DNA of 64,000 bases, from assembly GCF_002019665.1 (NCBI RefSeq), contig NZ_KV917375.1:3296825-3360824 (forward strand). Direction: 5' to 3'. This stretch comes from Sutcliffiella halmapala. GTDB lineage: Bacteria > Bacillota > Bacilli > Bacillales > Bacillaceae_I. The notes below the pieces were generated by a model that saw only the letters and a list, made by a program, of their open reading frames with translations, had not been told where the DNA came from and ran no database searches. Position numbers and translations under genes: made by a program. Shown in pieces: positions 6,721 to 16,085 of this stretch (its first letter is position 1; each line of letters starts with the position of its first letter).

Positions 6721-9606
6721 TCATGTTTCTTTTTTAAAGTTATTATAGAACCAGCTTTGAATTTTAGGATCTTCCTTTGTTTCTTCCTGTTCAGAAGTAG
6801 GTAAAGGATCGATGTTCATTTCCCACTCTGCAATAACGGTCTTGTCATGAAAATAATTCTCTGCCTTTTTCTCTAAACTCCCAATGCACGCATGGAGCTT
6901 TGCGATATCATCAAGTAATACAGAACTCTCATCATACACTCCCATTAACTCTTCTTCTACTCCTTGGAGCTTTTCAATTTTACTTTGCAGTTCTTCCCGA
7001 TAACGAATATTTTCCTGTTCCAACTTTTCATTTACTTCAATGACTGTTTGCAAACCATTTTTTTCTGCTATTTGCTTTTCTAATTCCTGTTTTAAACCTG
7101 TATTCGCTTCAAGTAAAATCCTTTTCTCTGCATTTACATCCTTTAACTCTTTTTCTACGCTTTCCAGCTTTTCTTGTTTACTTTGGAGCTGTTCCTGATA
7201 CTGGCTCGTTTCCTGTTGCAGCTTTTGCTGGAGACCTATATTCTCTTCTTTTATTCCAGTCAACTCTGCTTCTACCTTTACTAATTTTTCATAATTAATT
7301 TGTTGTTGTTGCTGATTCTGAAGTTTTTCTTGGTCCAGTTTCTGCTTTAAGCTTGCTATACTTTCATGTAACGCAACTTTGTCGACCGTAACTCCTTTTA
7401 ACTCCTTTTCTGTCTTTTGTAACACTTCTAAGGTCTTTTGTTGTTCTTGCTGGTGGCGGATTTTTTCCTGTTCGAGTTTTTGGTTTAGATTTAGATTCTC
7501 TTCATTTACTCCTTTTAACGCATCTTCTAACCTCTCTAGGTTTTCAAGATTACCTTGAATTTCTTGCTGATAGTTGGCCTTTTCCTGCTCAAACTTCTGC
7601 TTTAGATTTACATTCTCTTCATTTACTCCTCTTAATTTCACTTCTGCTTTTTGGAGCTTTTCGAGATTATTTTGAAGCTCTTGTTCGTAATGGAGTTTTT
7701 CTTGTTCCAGCTTCTGCTTTAAGTTTGTATTATTCTCTTGTAATACATCGTTATTTTCTATTGTTTTAGTTAACTCCATCTCTAGACTTTGAAGTTTGTT
7801 TTGCTTAATTTGAAGCTCTTGCTGATACTGGAGTTCTTCCTGCTCCAGCTTTTGCTTTAAGCTCGCATTCTCTTCATTTAATCCTTTTAATTCCCCTTCT
7901 AACTTCTCAAGATTTTCAAGCTTACCTTGAATTTCTTGCTGATAATGGGACTTTTCCTGTTCCAGCTTCTGTTTTAGAATTACATTTTCTTCATTTACTC
8001 CTCTTAACTTCACTTCTGTTTTTTGGAGTTTTTCTTGATTATTTTGAAGTTCTTGCTGATACAGAATTTTCTCTTGTTCCAGTTTCTGTTTTGATTTTGT
8101 ATACTTATCCTGTAAAACTCCATTTTCTTCATACACTCGCTTTAGTCCGTCTTCAACTCTTTGAAGTTTATCGAGCGTAGTTTTAAGTTTTTCCTGATAC
8201 TGCAACTTTTCCAATTCCAACGTTTGCTTTGTACTAACCATTTCTTCATGTAAGGAGTGCTTCTCTTTATTTACTTCTTTTAATTCCATTTCAACTTTTT
8301 TAAGTTTTTTGTGATTACTTTGAAGTTCTTGCTGATATCGGAATTTTTCCTGCTCCTGCTCTTTCTTCAGACCAGTTACCTTTTCTTTTAATACACCATT
8401 CTCTTTATTTACTCCCTCAAATTTCTCTTCTACTTGTTGTAGCTTTTCATAATTATTTTGTATTTCTTGTTTAAAGTGGAGTATTTCCTTTTCCAGCTTT
8501 TGCTTTAAATTTGCATTCTCTTCATGTAACTCATAATTCTCGTCATTTATCTCTTTAAATTTCTTTTCTAGGCTTTGTAACTTTTCAACATTACTTTGAA
8601 GTTCTTTTTGAAATTGTCGTTTTTCTTGTTCTAACTCTTGCTTTAAACTCGAGTTGTCGTATTTTGCTTGTTCATATTCCTTTACAGAAGCACTAACTTT
8701 CCGATTTGCTTGAATAAGGTAGCTTTCTAGATCAACAATAATGCCTATTTGATTCTTATTCTCAGTTTGGAGCTGCAGATTCTCCTGCTCTAGTTTTATT
8801 TTTGAATCCTCTAATGTTCTAATCGTTTCTTGCCATTGGTCTTTTTCCTCTTGCCACGCATGTAAATCCTGTTTTAAATTTGCAATATTCTCATATAAGA
8901 GAGCATTCTCTTCATATACTCCTTTTAACTCCCTTTCCACTCTTTGAAACTGATCAAGGTTGTTTTGGAGTTCTTGCTGATACTGGATACTTTCCTGTTC
9001 TAGATTCCCATCACTTTCTATAGTTTTTTGGGACCCAATATTTTCTGTTGGGTGCTTTTCTAACTCCTGCTTTAACTCTGCTATAACCTCTTTTGCTTTT
9101 TCACATTCTTTTACGGAGGCTCTTACCTTTTGATTTGCTTTGATAAGATGACTTTCTAAATCAGAGATAATGGCTAATTGGTTTTTATTTTCTTGTTGGA
9201 GTTGAAGATTTTCTTGTTCTAGTTCAACCCTTGCTTCCTCAAATGCAGCTCCATCCCTATTTTCCGTTTCAATATCCCTTGGAGTGGAAGTATACTTGAT
9301 AATTTCTTTTTGAAAATGAGATAGCTCCTTCTTTAACTTTTTCTTCTTCTCTATCACAGATTCATATTTTTTATGCTGTTCTTTCCATTTACTTTCTAAC
9401 TTCTTATTTTCTTCTTCTAGATTGCTAATGATTTCTTGCCATTTTACTTTTTCATCTTGCCATGCATAATTTTCTTTTTCTAATTTCTTTATATACTCTC
9501 GATCTTTAACCTTCTCTAAATCAGATTGAAGTCGCTTCACCTCTGATCCTAAATGAATGAGTTTCTGTTGCAATATTACTACATTATCATTCTTAAAACT
9601 TTTCAT
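6721..9606 (-). CDS. Giant coiled-coil protein with 39/46-residue repeats, candidate spore structural protein
   Basis: 961 residues, with no signal peptide or membrane segment, rich in Glu, Lys, Gln, Leu and Asn and predicted coiled coil nearly throughout. Residues 321-837 are twelve tandem units opening LKQKLEQEK.xYQQELQ and ending GVNEEN. Unit lengths are 46,46,46,46,39,39,46,39,39,46,39,46; the longer form adds one heptad (VLQENxx). Residues 130-173 and 273-315 are near-identical to each other. A non-repetitive tail (about 900-961) ends WFYNNFKKET and holds the single Cys of the C-terminal region. The gene is preceded by AAGGAGGG and is divergent from a spore-surface candidate with a sigma-K promoter. 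No named homologue recognised; a structural or tethering role in the coat is inferred from context. Confidence 0.88.
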   Translation of the reverse strand: MKSFKNDNVVILQQKLIHLGSEVKRLQSDLEKVKDREYIKKLEKENYAWQDEKVKWQEIISNLEEENKKLESKWKEQHKKYESVIEKKKKLKKELSHFQKEIIKYTSTPRDIETENRDGAAFEEARVELEQENLQLQQENKNQLAIISDLESHLIKANQKVRASVKECEKAKEVIAELKQELEKHPTENIGSQKTIESDGNLEQESIQYQQELQNNLDQFQRVERELKGVYEENALLYENIANLKQDLHAWQEEKDQWQETIRTLEDSKIKLEQENLQLQTENKNQIGIIVDLESYLIQANRKVSASVKEYEQAKYDNSSLKQELEQEKRQFQKELQSNVEKLQSLEKKFKEINDENYELHEENANLKQKLEKEILHFKQEIQNNYEKLQQVEEKFEGVNKENGVLKEKVTGLKKEQEQEKFRYQQELQSNHKKLKKVEMELKEVNKEKHSLHEEMVSTKQTLELEKLQYQEKLKTTLDKLQRVEDGLKRVYEENGVLQDKYTKSKQKLEQEKILYQQELQNNQEKLQKTEVKLRGVNEENVILKQKLEQEKSHYQQEIQGKLENLEKLEGELKGLNEENASLKQKLEQEELQYQQELQIKQNKLQSLEMELTKTIENNDVLQENNTNLKQKLEQEKLHYEQELQNNLEKLQKAEVKLRGVNEENVNLKQKFEQEKANYQQEIQGNLENLERLEDALKGVNEENLNLNQKLEQEKIRHQQEQQKTLEVLQKTEKELKGVTVDKVALHESIASLKQKLDQEKLQNQQQQQINYEKLVKVEAELTGIKEENIGLQQKLQQETSQYQEQLQSKQEKLESVEKELKDVNAEKRILLEANTGLKQELEKQIAEKNGLQTVIEVNEKLEQENIRYREELQSKIEKLQGVEEELMGVYDESSVLLDDIAKLHACIGSLEKKAENYFHDKTVIAEWEMNIDPLPTSEQEETKEDPKIQSWFYNNFKKET
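7096..8646 (-). repeat. Twelve in-frame tandem repeats of 117 or 138 bp in the coiled-coil gene
   Basis: Units encode 39 or 46 residues each (residues 321-837). The two lengths differ by exactly 21 bp (one heptad). Both equal whole heptads plus four residues, so the coiled-coil register shifts by the same stutter in every unit. The units are diverged in sequence but not in length, which points to selection on length. Confidence 0.85.
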
Positions 9607-9707
9607 ATAACGATGCCCTCCTTATAGACCCTCCCCTTACAAGTAATTCTTATTCATCAAGAAATATTACAGATTATCAAAAATTAAATTCGGGCTTTTG
9701 TCTCTGC

Positions 9708-9734
9708 ACAATTACCTACAAAATTCATACTATA
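9708..9734 (+). promoter_or_regulatory. Sigma-K promoter of the 245-residue spore-surface candidate
   Basis: AC (9708-9709), 16 nt, CATACTATA (9726-9734). Exact match to AC-N16-CATANNNTA, 51 nt before the GTG start. Confidence 0.72.
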
Positions 9735-9784
9735 AATTAGTCCCGTACCCCAAAAGGGTAATATAAGAATAGGAGGAGTTTTTA

Positions 9785-10522
9785 GTGAGTCATAAAGAAA
9801 CTGAAAGAGTCTGTATCAAGGCTCGAAAAGTTTATGATTGGGTTACACGTCAAGTTGATGTTGCTATAAAGCCTGTTTGTAACTCAGATTTAGATGATTT
9901 ATTTGCTTGGGACCTTGATCATGACAAAGATGCTAGTATAGCTGACATTCTTTGTGATGCAAAGGTTGGTGGCTTATCTGTTGAGTGTTTCTTATCTGAT
10001 GAAAAAGGTAATAAAATTAATCCGTTAGCAAATCACCATCATCGTCACCACAAAGGATTAACTTGTAAGGAAATTGAGCAGCCAAATGGACGACCAGATG
10101 TTGAGGTAACCCTTCCAGATGGAGTAGAAGTAATTCTCCAACGTGTAAAAGTCTTAGTCAAAGGATACGTAACAATACATCTAGTAAATAATAAAGGCCA
10201 TGTAGTAGGGTGCTCTGCTCCAATACCGTTTGCAACCATCCAAACTTTCCTTTTATGTGCTCCAGACGGAACAGAACTAGATTGTCATGTTACATTCTTT
10301 GAGTGTGATTCTAATCTAATTGCAACTCCAGACTATGCACAATTAGATGTAACACTTGCTCTATGCTTAGACATCCAAATGGAAGCAGACGTTAAATTCG
10401 AAATTGATGCTAAGATCAGCAGACCTCGCGCTGAAATACTAGAAGGACTACTTTGCCCATTAAAAGAATTCCCACCACAATGTCCTGAAATCTTTCCAGC
10501 ACATGGTAGAAAACCAAGATAA
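9785..10522 (+). CDS. Spore-surface candidate with His-rich loop, function unknown
   Basis: 245 residues, GTG start with AGGAGGAG 6 nt upstream. The opening ETERVCIKARKVYDWVTRQ recalls the KVYDW/KVYD start of spore coat and DUF3794-type proteins. The rest looks like a beta-rich double domain (residues 25-75 and 90-215, with VTLPDGVEVILQRVKVLVKG, and VKFEIDAKISRPRA near the end). Residues 80-90 form a HHHRHHK loop, and Cys residues are scattered through the protein. There is no signal peptide. The exact sigma-K promoter supports late mother-cell expression. I do not recognise a named family; a metal-binding or cross-linked coat protein is a guess. Confidence 0.7.
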   Translation: MSHKETERVCIKARKVYDWVTRQVDVAIKPVCNSDLDDLFAWDLDHDKDASIADILCDAKVGGLSVECFLSDEKGNKINPLANHHHRHHKGLTCKEIEQPNGRPDVEVTLPDGVEVILQRVKVLVKGYVTIHLVNNKGHVVGCSAPIPFATIQTFLLCAPDGTELDCHVTFFECDSNLIATPDYAQLDVTLALCLDIQMEADVKFEIDAKISRPRAEILEGLLCPLKEFPPQCPEIFPAHGRKPR

Positions 10523-10542
10523 TTTTTAAAAGTCGAGCAAAA

Positions 10543-10599
10543 ATAAAAACAGCAGCCAATGAAATTCAGTTCACACTGAATCAAATTTGGCTGTTTTAT
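10543..10599 (+). terminator. Terminator after the 245-residue gene
   Basis: A two-part stem: AAAACAGC..CCAA pairs with TTGGCTGTTTT, and an inner 7-bp hairpin ATTCAGT/ACTGAAT lies between them. T-rich sequence follows. Confidence 0.7.
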
Positions 10600-10677
10600 T
10601 TTAGTTAAGATAAAGAATTACATATGACAAGTATTACTGTATATAGATTATACAAAGAGGTTGTTGGGAGGGATTAG

Positions 10678-11445
10678 ATGAGTAATTATCAGGAATTAAT
10701 TATGATACAGCAACAGGTCATTCACTATAAAGCAGAGATATCAAAATTTAAAGATCAAATCAAAGAATTAGAGTTGGATTTAGAAAAAGAAGGCATTCGA
10801 AATAAATATTTGCAAGCTCGAGTAAAGAGTTTGCAAAACCAACACGGAATTTCTACAAGTAACTTAATAAATCAACTTCGCAAAAAAGTGTTACACCTTG
10901 AGGTTTCATTAGAAGAAGAAAAAAAATTAAGTGAGACTTTACAACAGTCAACACCAATGGAAATAAAATCAACAGAAAAAAAAGAAACATCCTTCTACGG
11001 TTATTTTAATTATTCGATTCTTCATCCTAGCGATGGAGAAACTACCTTAACCATCATTAGTGATTTCAATATAGTAAATGTTGGTGACATGGAAATGGAA
11101 GACGTGATAATTTGTTTAAAAATCATGCCTATCAATAAAATCGTCTTCTCTGGAAAAATATCAAATCCAAAGCTCGTTCAACAAACTGATCAAAACCGTC
11201 CAGCAGCGAATTGGGTTTACGCAATCGAAAACTGGAAGGATAAAATAAGAATGGACGGCGAATATTGGATTCGTTCCTTACAAATGCCAAATATCGCTCC
11301 TAAAGAGAATGCATCATTTAAATCCTTTGAGATCCACTTGGAAAGGCAGGATTCCCCAACCAAGTATACAGTAGAAGCGTTTATATATTGTAAAGATAAT
11401 ACTATTGGGTTGCCTAGTAACAATAAGATAATGATTCGTTTCTAA
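10678..11445 (+). CDS. Coiled-coil plus beta-domain protein, function unknown
   Basis: 255 residues. Residues 1-105 are a predicted coiled coil (QVIHYKAEISKFKDQIKELE, then a second helix around 60-95). Residues 110-255 form a beta-rich domain with TTLTIISDFNIVNVGDMEME, resembling an immunoglobulin-like fold, and PAANWVYAIENWKDKI. No signal peptide. The ribosome binding site is GGGAGGGATTAG. It lies between two coat-like genes and opposite the giant coiled-coil gene, so it may be a partner of that protein. No named family recognised. Confidence 0.68.
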   Translation: MSNYQELIMIQQQVIHYKAEISKFKDQIKELELDLEKEGIRNKYLQARVKSLQNQHGISTSNLINQLRKKVLHLEVSLEEEKKLSETLQQSTPMEIKSTEKKETSFYGYFNYSILHPSDGETTLTIISDFNIVNVGDMEMEDVIICLKIMPINKIVFSGKISNPKLVQQTDQNRPAANWVYAIENWKDKIRMDGEYWIRSLQMPNIAPKENASFKSFEIHLERQDSPTKYTVEAFIYCKDNTIGLPSNNKIMIRF

Positions 11446-11577
11446 TAGGCAAATCTACTATAATAATGGAAAAAAGGCGCTTGTACTAAGTGTTTCGCCC
11501 TCTCCAAATAGTCCTACTAGAATACATTATTGTAGGAAGTAAAAATTCCTACCAAAATTAAGAGGGAGGCAAAATTT

Positions 11578-11862
11578 ATGAGTTTGTATTATGAGTATAA
11601 GTCTTGTTGTGGCAAGAAGGACGACCGCAGAGAGCGTGCAGCTGATGTAGATCGTGAGAAGGATTGTTTTTGCGGGAAGTTTTTAAACAGGTTTTTAGGT
11701 GATGATGTTGATATTGTTACAGTTTCTGGGGCACCAATCTCTGGAATCTTAGCGTGTATTGACGATAAAACAGGAATTCTTACGGTTGTAGGAGACGACG
11801 GTCCTGTTTATGTTTGCTGTTCACGTATTGAAACTATTTCACCGGCTACTGACGAATCGTAA
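11578..11862 (+). CDS. Small Cys-rich coat-like protein with Sm-like beta module
   Basis: 94 residues with a strong ribosome binding site (GAGGGAGG). The N-terminal 40 residues are charged and Cys-rich (KSCCGKKDDRRERA, then CFCGKF). Residues 40-90 form a compact beta module: DDVDIVTVSGAPISGILACI, then GILTVVGDDGPVYVCCSRIE. The pattern G-x-V-x-I, turn, G-x-L, then a strand that ends in I-x-x-I, is shared with three other proteins in this window (CotO C-terminus, 19895-20308 and 20322-20534). The Cys pairs suggest disulfide cross-linking in the coat. It ends in its own terminator. The role is inferred from composition and neighbours. Confidence 0.7.
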   Translation: MSLYYEYKSCCGKKDDRRERAADVDREKDCFCGKFLNRFLGDDVDIVTVSGAPISGILACIDDKTGILTVVGDDGPVYVCCSRIETISPATDES

Positions 11863-11878
11863 TAAGTCCAAATTCTAT

Positions 11879-11914
11879 AAAGGCTGTCTCAAAGTACTTT
11901 TGAGACAGCCTTTT
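11879..11914 (+). terminator. Terminator after the Cys-rich coat-like gene
   Basis: A 15-bp perfect stem (AAAGGCTGTCTCAAA with its complement), a 5-nt loop, then a T-run. Confidence 0.88.
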
Positions 11915-12081
11915 CCCTTCTAATTATTCCGAATAATCAAAACATTACAACAAAAGCATTGGAACTTATTATCACTCTAGTATATATATTTATTAATTCG
12001 TTACTCAGGTTTAATACTTACTGTTGAATATTTAGATAGTCTTTAACCTACATTAAGCATAAATCGAATGTGAATTTTAAC

Positions 12082-12999
12082 TTAGCATTTAAAATAATCG
12101 TAAATCCATTTTTCAATTTCTTCTCCCTGTGTTCTATAATCTTTAGCAGAAACACTTAGATTTAATGTCTTTTTAAATAACATATTGTTTTCTCCATGCC
12201 CAAAACACCTAAAAACTACCGGTAAATTAATCATCTTATAATTTACTTTACATTGGCGAAGGTGACTAATTATTTTTGGGTGCCTACTTAAAGTTAATCT
12301 AGAAAAGAATTTACTATTTATTCTAGGTGACTTAGGAAGCATACTATTTGAAAAATAGATAACAGAGCAGCTTCCACAATACTTATAAAATTTGTCAACC
12401 AACCAAAATTCATTCAAATAAAAATTTGATAAATATCCTTGATTAATGATAAATGCCTCATAAAAAGGTTCCGAATTAATATATTCTACAAAACGAAAAT
12501 GTATTAAATCATCAGCATCAAGAGGCATTATATAGCCAGAGAAACCACCCTTCCTTAAATATACTCCTATTAATTTCCTTTTTTTCATTTTATCATTTGT
12601 AAAGCCCTTTGAGTTTACTGGTGGGGGAAATTGCGCTGATATCCATTCAACTTTTTTATTTTTCAATTCATTTATTGAAGGTTTTTCATGCCCTGCAATA
12701 ATGATACGGAAATTTTTTTGAGTATTATTAAGTATTGACCTCAAAGTTCTACCTAGATTTTCTTCTATAATACTCCAATTATTTGATACTTTTTTACTCT
12801 TTAATGATATCGCAAAGATAATTTCTTCTTTTTTCATTTCTTTCTTGAAGGAATTTTTTTTTTCATTTAGTTCATTTTCTATATATATTAACTTTTCTTT
12901 TATTGATATATTTTCATTGTTTACTATATTTTCTTCTATTTGTTTCTCCTCCCTTATTAGAAATAGGATTATGCATTTCCATTTCAAACAAAGAGACAT
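12082..12999 (-). CDS. GT-A type glycosyltransferase, AT-rich island
   Basis: Up to 305 residues. From about residue 60 the protein reads as a family-2-like glycosyltransferase: EEIIFAISLKSKKVSNNW, a glycine-poor nucleotide-binding strand FRIIIAGHEKPS, and the metal-binding DxD in YIMPLDADDLIHFRF (about residue 160). The first 60 residues are Lys/Glu/Asn-rich with a short hydrophobic start, and the ATG at 12999 has a poor ribosome binding site; the true start may lie further in, after GGGAGGAG. The gene is isolated, with no operon partner. It probably adds a sugar to a spore or cell-surface glycan; donor and acceptor are unknown. Base composition is clearly more AT-rich than the spoVA region. 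Confidence 0.65.
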   Translation of the reverse strand: MSLCLKWKCIILFLIREEKQIEENIVNNENISIKEKLIYIENELNEKKNSFKKEMKKEEIIFAISLKSKKVSNNWSIIEENLGRTLRSILNNTQKNFRIIIAGHEKPSINELKNKKVEWISAQFPPPVNSKGFTNDKMKKRKLIGVYLRKGGFSGYIMPLDADDLIHFRFVEYINSEPFYEAFIINQGYLSNFYLNEFWLVDKFYKYCGSCSVIYFSNSMLPKSPRINSKFFSRLTLSRHPKIISHLRQCKVNYKMINLPVVFRCFGHGENNMLFKKTLNLSVSAKDYRTQGEEIEKWIYDYFKC

Positions 13000-13706
13000 A
13001 CTCCAGCCTGTTAATTATGCTTTTCAAAAAAGAAAGATTCCAATGCTACTTGTGTCCGATTGTTTGAGCTCTAAAAATTTATAACGTTCTCACAGATGTA
13101 TTTGATAATTCAAATAGAGCCACTGTAATTATGAAATCGTAAGCCACTCAATTTCCAGTTTGAGAATGTCTTGATTTTGAGTGAGAGGTATGATAGGCTC
13201 GCTGCCTACTCTCGTAACACCATGGTTAGTCGACTTTCGAGCAAAATCTTACCTCTGGAGGGTCCGTGTCAAGAAATTCTAGATTTACCAGTACTAAATC
13301 ACTAATTGATAATCGGAGTGGCTCAAAATGTAATTAACAAGCACACACAGATATAGGCAAAATTCATGTACAAAAAATGAATAGCATCAATATCTACAAT
13401 ATCCATAATAAACAAATTACTAACCAAGTTTAGATTATTTTAGAAACTTATAATATAGTCGGTTTTTCACTTATTTACACAAGAAAACCTTCTTTGTAGA
13501 CTAATTAAGAAAAAGATAGATATAACATTCCATAGAGAATTATAAGTCACGTACTTCTATTAAGCATAAAAACTAAACCAAAATTAAAAGCTTAGTATTT
13601 AGGCCTTGAAATATATTTTTATCAGGTATCGGTAGAAATGTCCAAATCAAACAAGCTCTTCTCTCATATAATATGTTGATGAATAAATTATGAAAGGAAA
13701 ATTCAA
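13000..13706. other. Gene-poor stretch in the AT-rich island
   Basis: No supported gene. A GC-richer patch at about 13180-13310 has a short open stretch without a start context and may be the relic of a decayed gene. The last 30 nt hold GAAAGGAAAA before the dehydrogenase start. Confidence 0.5.
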
Positions 13707-14984
13707 ATGAACGATTTTACAAAAAAAGAAATAGCTATTCTGGGTTTAGGATACGTTGGCTTACATTTAGCTATATTATTTGTTCATAAAGGTTTTAAAG
13801 TTATCGGAATTGACATAGATATTGAAAAAATCAACAAGTTAAAAAAAGGTGAGAGTTATCTATCAGACATATCAAAAGAATTAATAATAGAAATAAACAA
13901 ATCAAATTTGTTTGAAGCAACAAACGAATTTAAAAGCGTAGAAAATGTTGAAGCATGTATACTTTGTATTCCAACGCCATTATTAAATCGCCAAACACCA
14001 GATTTAAGTTATATCCGATCAACAATTAAATCAATTACTCCTTACCTTAGTAAGAGAAAACTTATTATTTTAGAGAGTTCTACTTATCCAGGTACAACTG
14101 AAGAAGTAATCCTTCCTATGCTAGAAAAAGAAAATAAGAAAATCGGAACTGATTTTCACCTAGCATATTCCCCAGAAAGAATTGATCCTGGTAATAAGAA
14201 ATATCAATTAGAAGATATACCAAAGGTAATTAGTGGTGTTACCTATAAATGTTGCGAGAAGATTAAATATTTGTATAGTAAAGTTTTTAATAAAACAATT
14301 ATAGTTTCTTCCCCTAAAGTGGCTGAAATGACTAAGTTGTTAGAAAACACTCAACGATTTATAAACATTTCCTTAATAAATGAAATAGCAATCATTAGCA
14401 ATAAGCTAGGTATTAATATTTGGGAAGTAATTGAAGCAGCAAATACTAAACCATTTGGTTTTGTAAATTATACACCTGGACCTGGAATTGGTGGGCACTG
14501 TATACCTGTCGATCCTCTTTATTTATCGTGGAAGGCCAATGAGTGCGGGATAGACTCAAAATTCATTAGACTTTCTAATGAAATTAATACACAAATGCCT
14601 AACTATGTGGTTGAAAGAATCACAAATATATTGTCAGCTAAAGGGTTGTCTATGACAAATTCTAAAATACTTTTAATTGGTATGACATATAAAAAAGACA
14701 TAAATGACTTACGAGAGTCTCCATCAACTACTATTTTAAGAGAATTATTAAAATTAAATATTATTGTCTCTTATCATGACCCTTTAGTAAATAAATTAGA
14801 GATTGATACAAATATATATGAAGGAATTGAACTATCAGAAAAAGTATTAATAAACTCTGATTGTGTTGTTATATTAACAAATCACAGTAACATAAATTAT
14901 GATTTAATTATCGAATACGCCCCCTTAGTATTTGATACGCGTTTTGAAATAAAGGGTGATTTTCCAAACGTAGTTTATTTATAA
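13707..14984 (+). CDS. Nucleotide-sugar dehydrogenase, UDP-GlcNAc/ManNAc 6-dehydrogenase type
   Basis: 425 residues, complete. An NAD-binding Rossmann start, ILGLGYVGLHLAILF, is followed by the middle-domain motif SSTYPGTTEEVILP, the SPERIDPGNKKYQ segment typical of WbpA/VipA-type enzymes, and the catalytic-Cys motif GPGIGGHCIPVDPLYLSWKA (Cys about residue 265). These enzymes oxidise C6 of a UDP-N-acetylhexosamine to the uronic acid. The signature is closer to WbpA (UDP-GlcNAc) than to UDP-glucose dehydrogenases such as the one at 26826. It stands alone on the plus strand in an AT-rich region. Probable role: an amino-uronic acid precursor for a surface polysaccharide. Confidence 0.85.
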   Translation: MNDFTKKEIAILGLGYVGLHLAILFVHKGFKVIGIDIDIEKINKLKKGESYLSDISKELIIEINKSNLFEATNEFKSVENVEACILCIPTPLLNRQTPDLSYIRSTIKSITPYLSKRKLIILESSTYPGTTEEVILPMLEKENKKIGTDFHLAYSPERIDPGNKKYQLEDIPKVISGVTYKCCEKIKYLYSKVFNKTIIVSSPKVAEMTKLLENTQRFINISLINEIAIISNKLGINIWEVIEAANTKPFGFVNYTPGPGIGGHCIPVDPLYLSWKANECGIDSKFIRLSNEINTQMPNYVVERITNILSAKGLSMTNSKILLIGMTYKKDINDLRESPSTTILRELLKLNIIVSYHDPLVNKLEIDTNIYEGIELSEKVLINSDCVVILTNHSNINYDLIIEYAPLVFDTRFEIKGDFPNVVYL

Positions 14985-16085
14985 ACCCATTGATTTAACT
15001 TCACAACCGTTTTAGACTTTAAGTCCATTTTGGCCATAAAATGGCTAATTAAGTATATACTTTACAAGGATTATACGCTTCTATGCCTATTCAGCATACA
15101 AGATTTAAACGATTTATAAACGACCCAACTTATAACTTATTGTTGATTTATATCCAGTTGTATATAAATTCTTTCTTACCTGTGTAACAACAAAATCGGA
15201 TGTTGCTTAGGCAGGCGCCATATGTCAAGAACACTACATTGATTTACTCACAGTTGCTAGAATTTCCAAACGAATCACTTTTCCCCCATAAAAAACATTA
15301 AAGTAACTATTTTTCCTTTTGGATTCGAGGATTTAGATAATTAGAAACTTTTCAATCACAGTCTGCACATCCACATTCCAGAATGATAACCGCCATCAAT
15401 GAATTCAGCATGCTTGAGAAGTATCAGATATCTTTACTCTTTCTATTCTATATTTCATGGTTAATCCATCGAAGGCATAGTGACAATCGTTGCTATCCTT
15501 TTTTTGACATGAGATCACTTTATCTCTATTCAAAAAAACTTTAAATCCGAATCTAAATTCCTATCCGTAAATCGAAGAGAGACAAGTCAATAAAAGAACT
15601 TTCAGAGCTAGAAACGAACTTTACCTTCTTTGAAAAAGATATTACTAGTACTTCTTTCAAAACTTTATATTCAATAATGAAGGTACTCATACTTGTGTAA
15701 GTAGTTTCAGAAAGTACAAAACCCGAGACTGAAAAATCACTGCCGAGACAAATAATCAATAATAAGGGGAATACTTCTGTAGCTCACTCATTACAGAGTA
15801 AATTATAGCCACATATTTCTGCTTTACAAGCATGCTAAATCACTATTACTCTTTTACTACTACAAAGGTTTGCAATTCAATTCCAATTTAGGAAATAATG
15901 ATTCAATCATTTAGTAAGTTCTGAATCATATATTTCTTAGTAGAAAAATTGCTTCTTAAAAATACAATAGTTATAACGGACTTCCTCCAATAAGTATGTT
16001 TTGCAATTTACTCATTTGGAGTTTCCCCTATTTGAAAATACCGTAATATACCCTGAAATCTTTTGATCCAAATTTAGAAATGCAT
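14985..16085. other. 1.1-kb gene-poor stretch, probable gene decay
   Basis: No supported gene on either strand. Around 15380-15545 the plus strand is open for roughly 60 codons (a hydrophobic segment and several His/Arg) but lacks a ribosome binding site and recognisable motifs. No terminal inverted repeats or transposase motif were found. Confidence 0.5.

Noticed and set aside
13180..13310. GC-richer patch considered as a transposase relic
   Set aside because: A short open stretch but no DDE or HTH motif and no inverted repeats; not enough to name.
15380..15545. Open stretch of about 60 codons in the 1.1-kb gap, possible remnant of a membrane or transposase gene
   Set aside because: No start context, no ribosome binding site and no recognisable motif or terminal repeats.
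15553..15759. 68-codon minus-strand frame in the AT-rich island
   Set aside because: Ser/Val/Phe-rich random-looking product with no ribosome binding site or neighbour on that strand.
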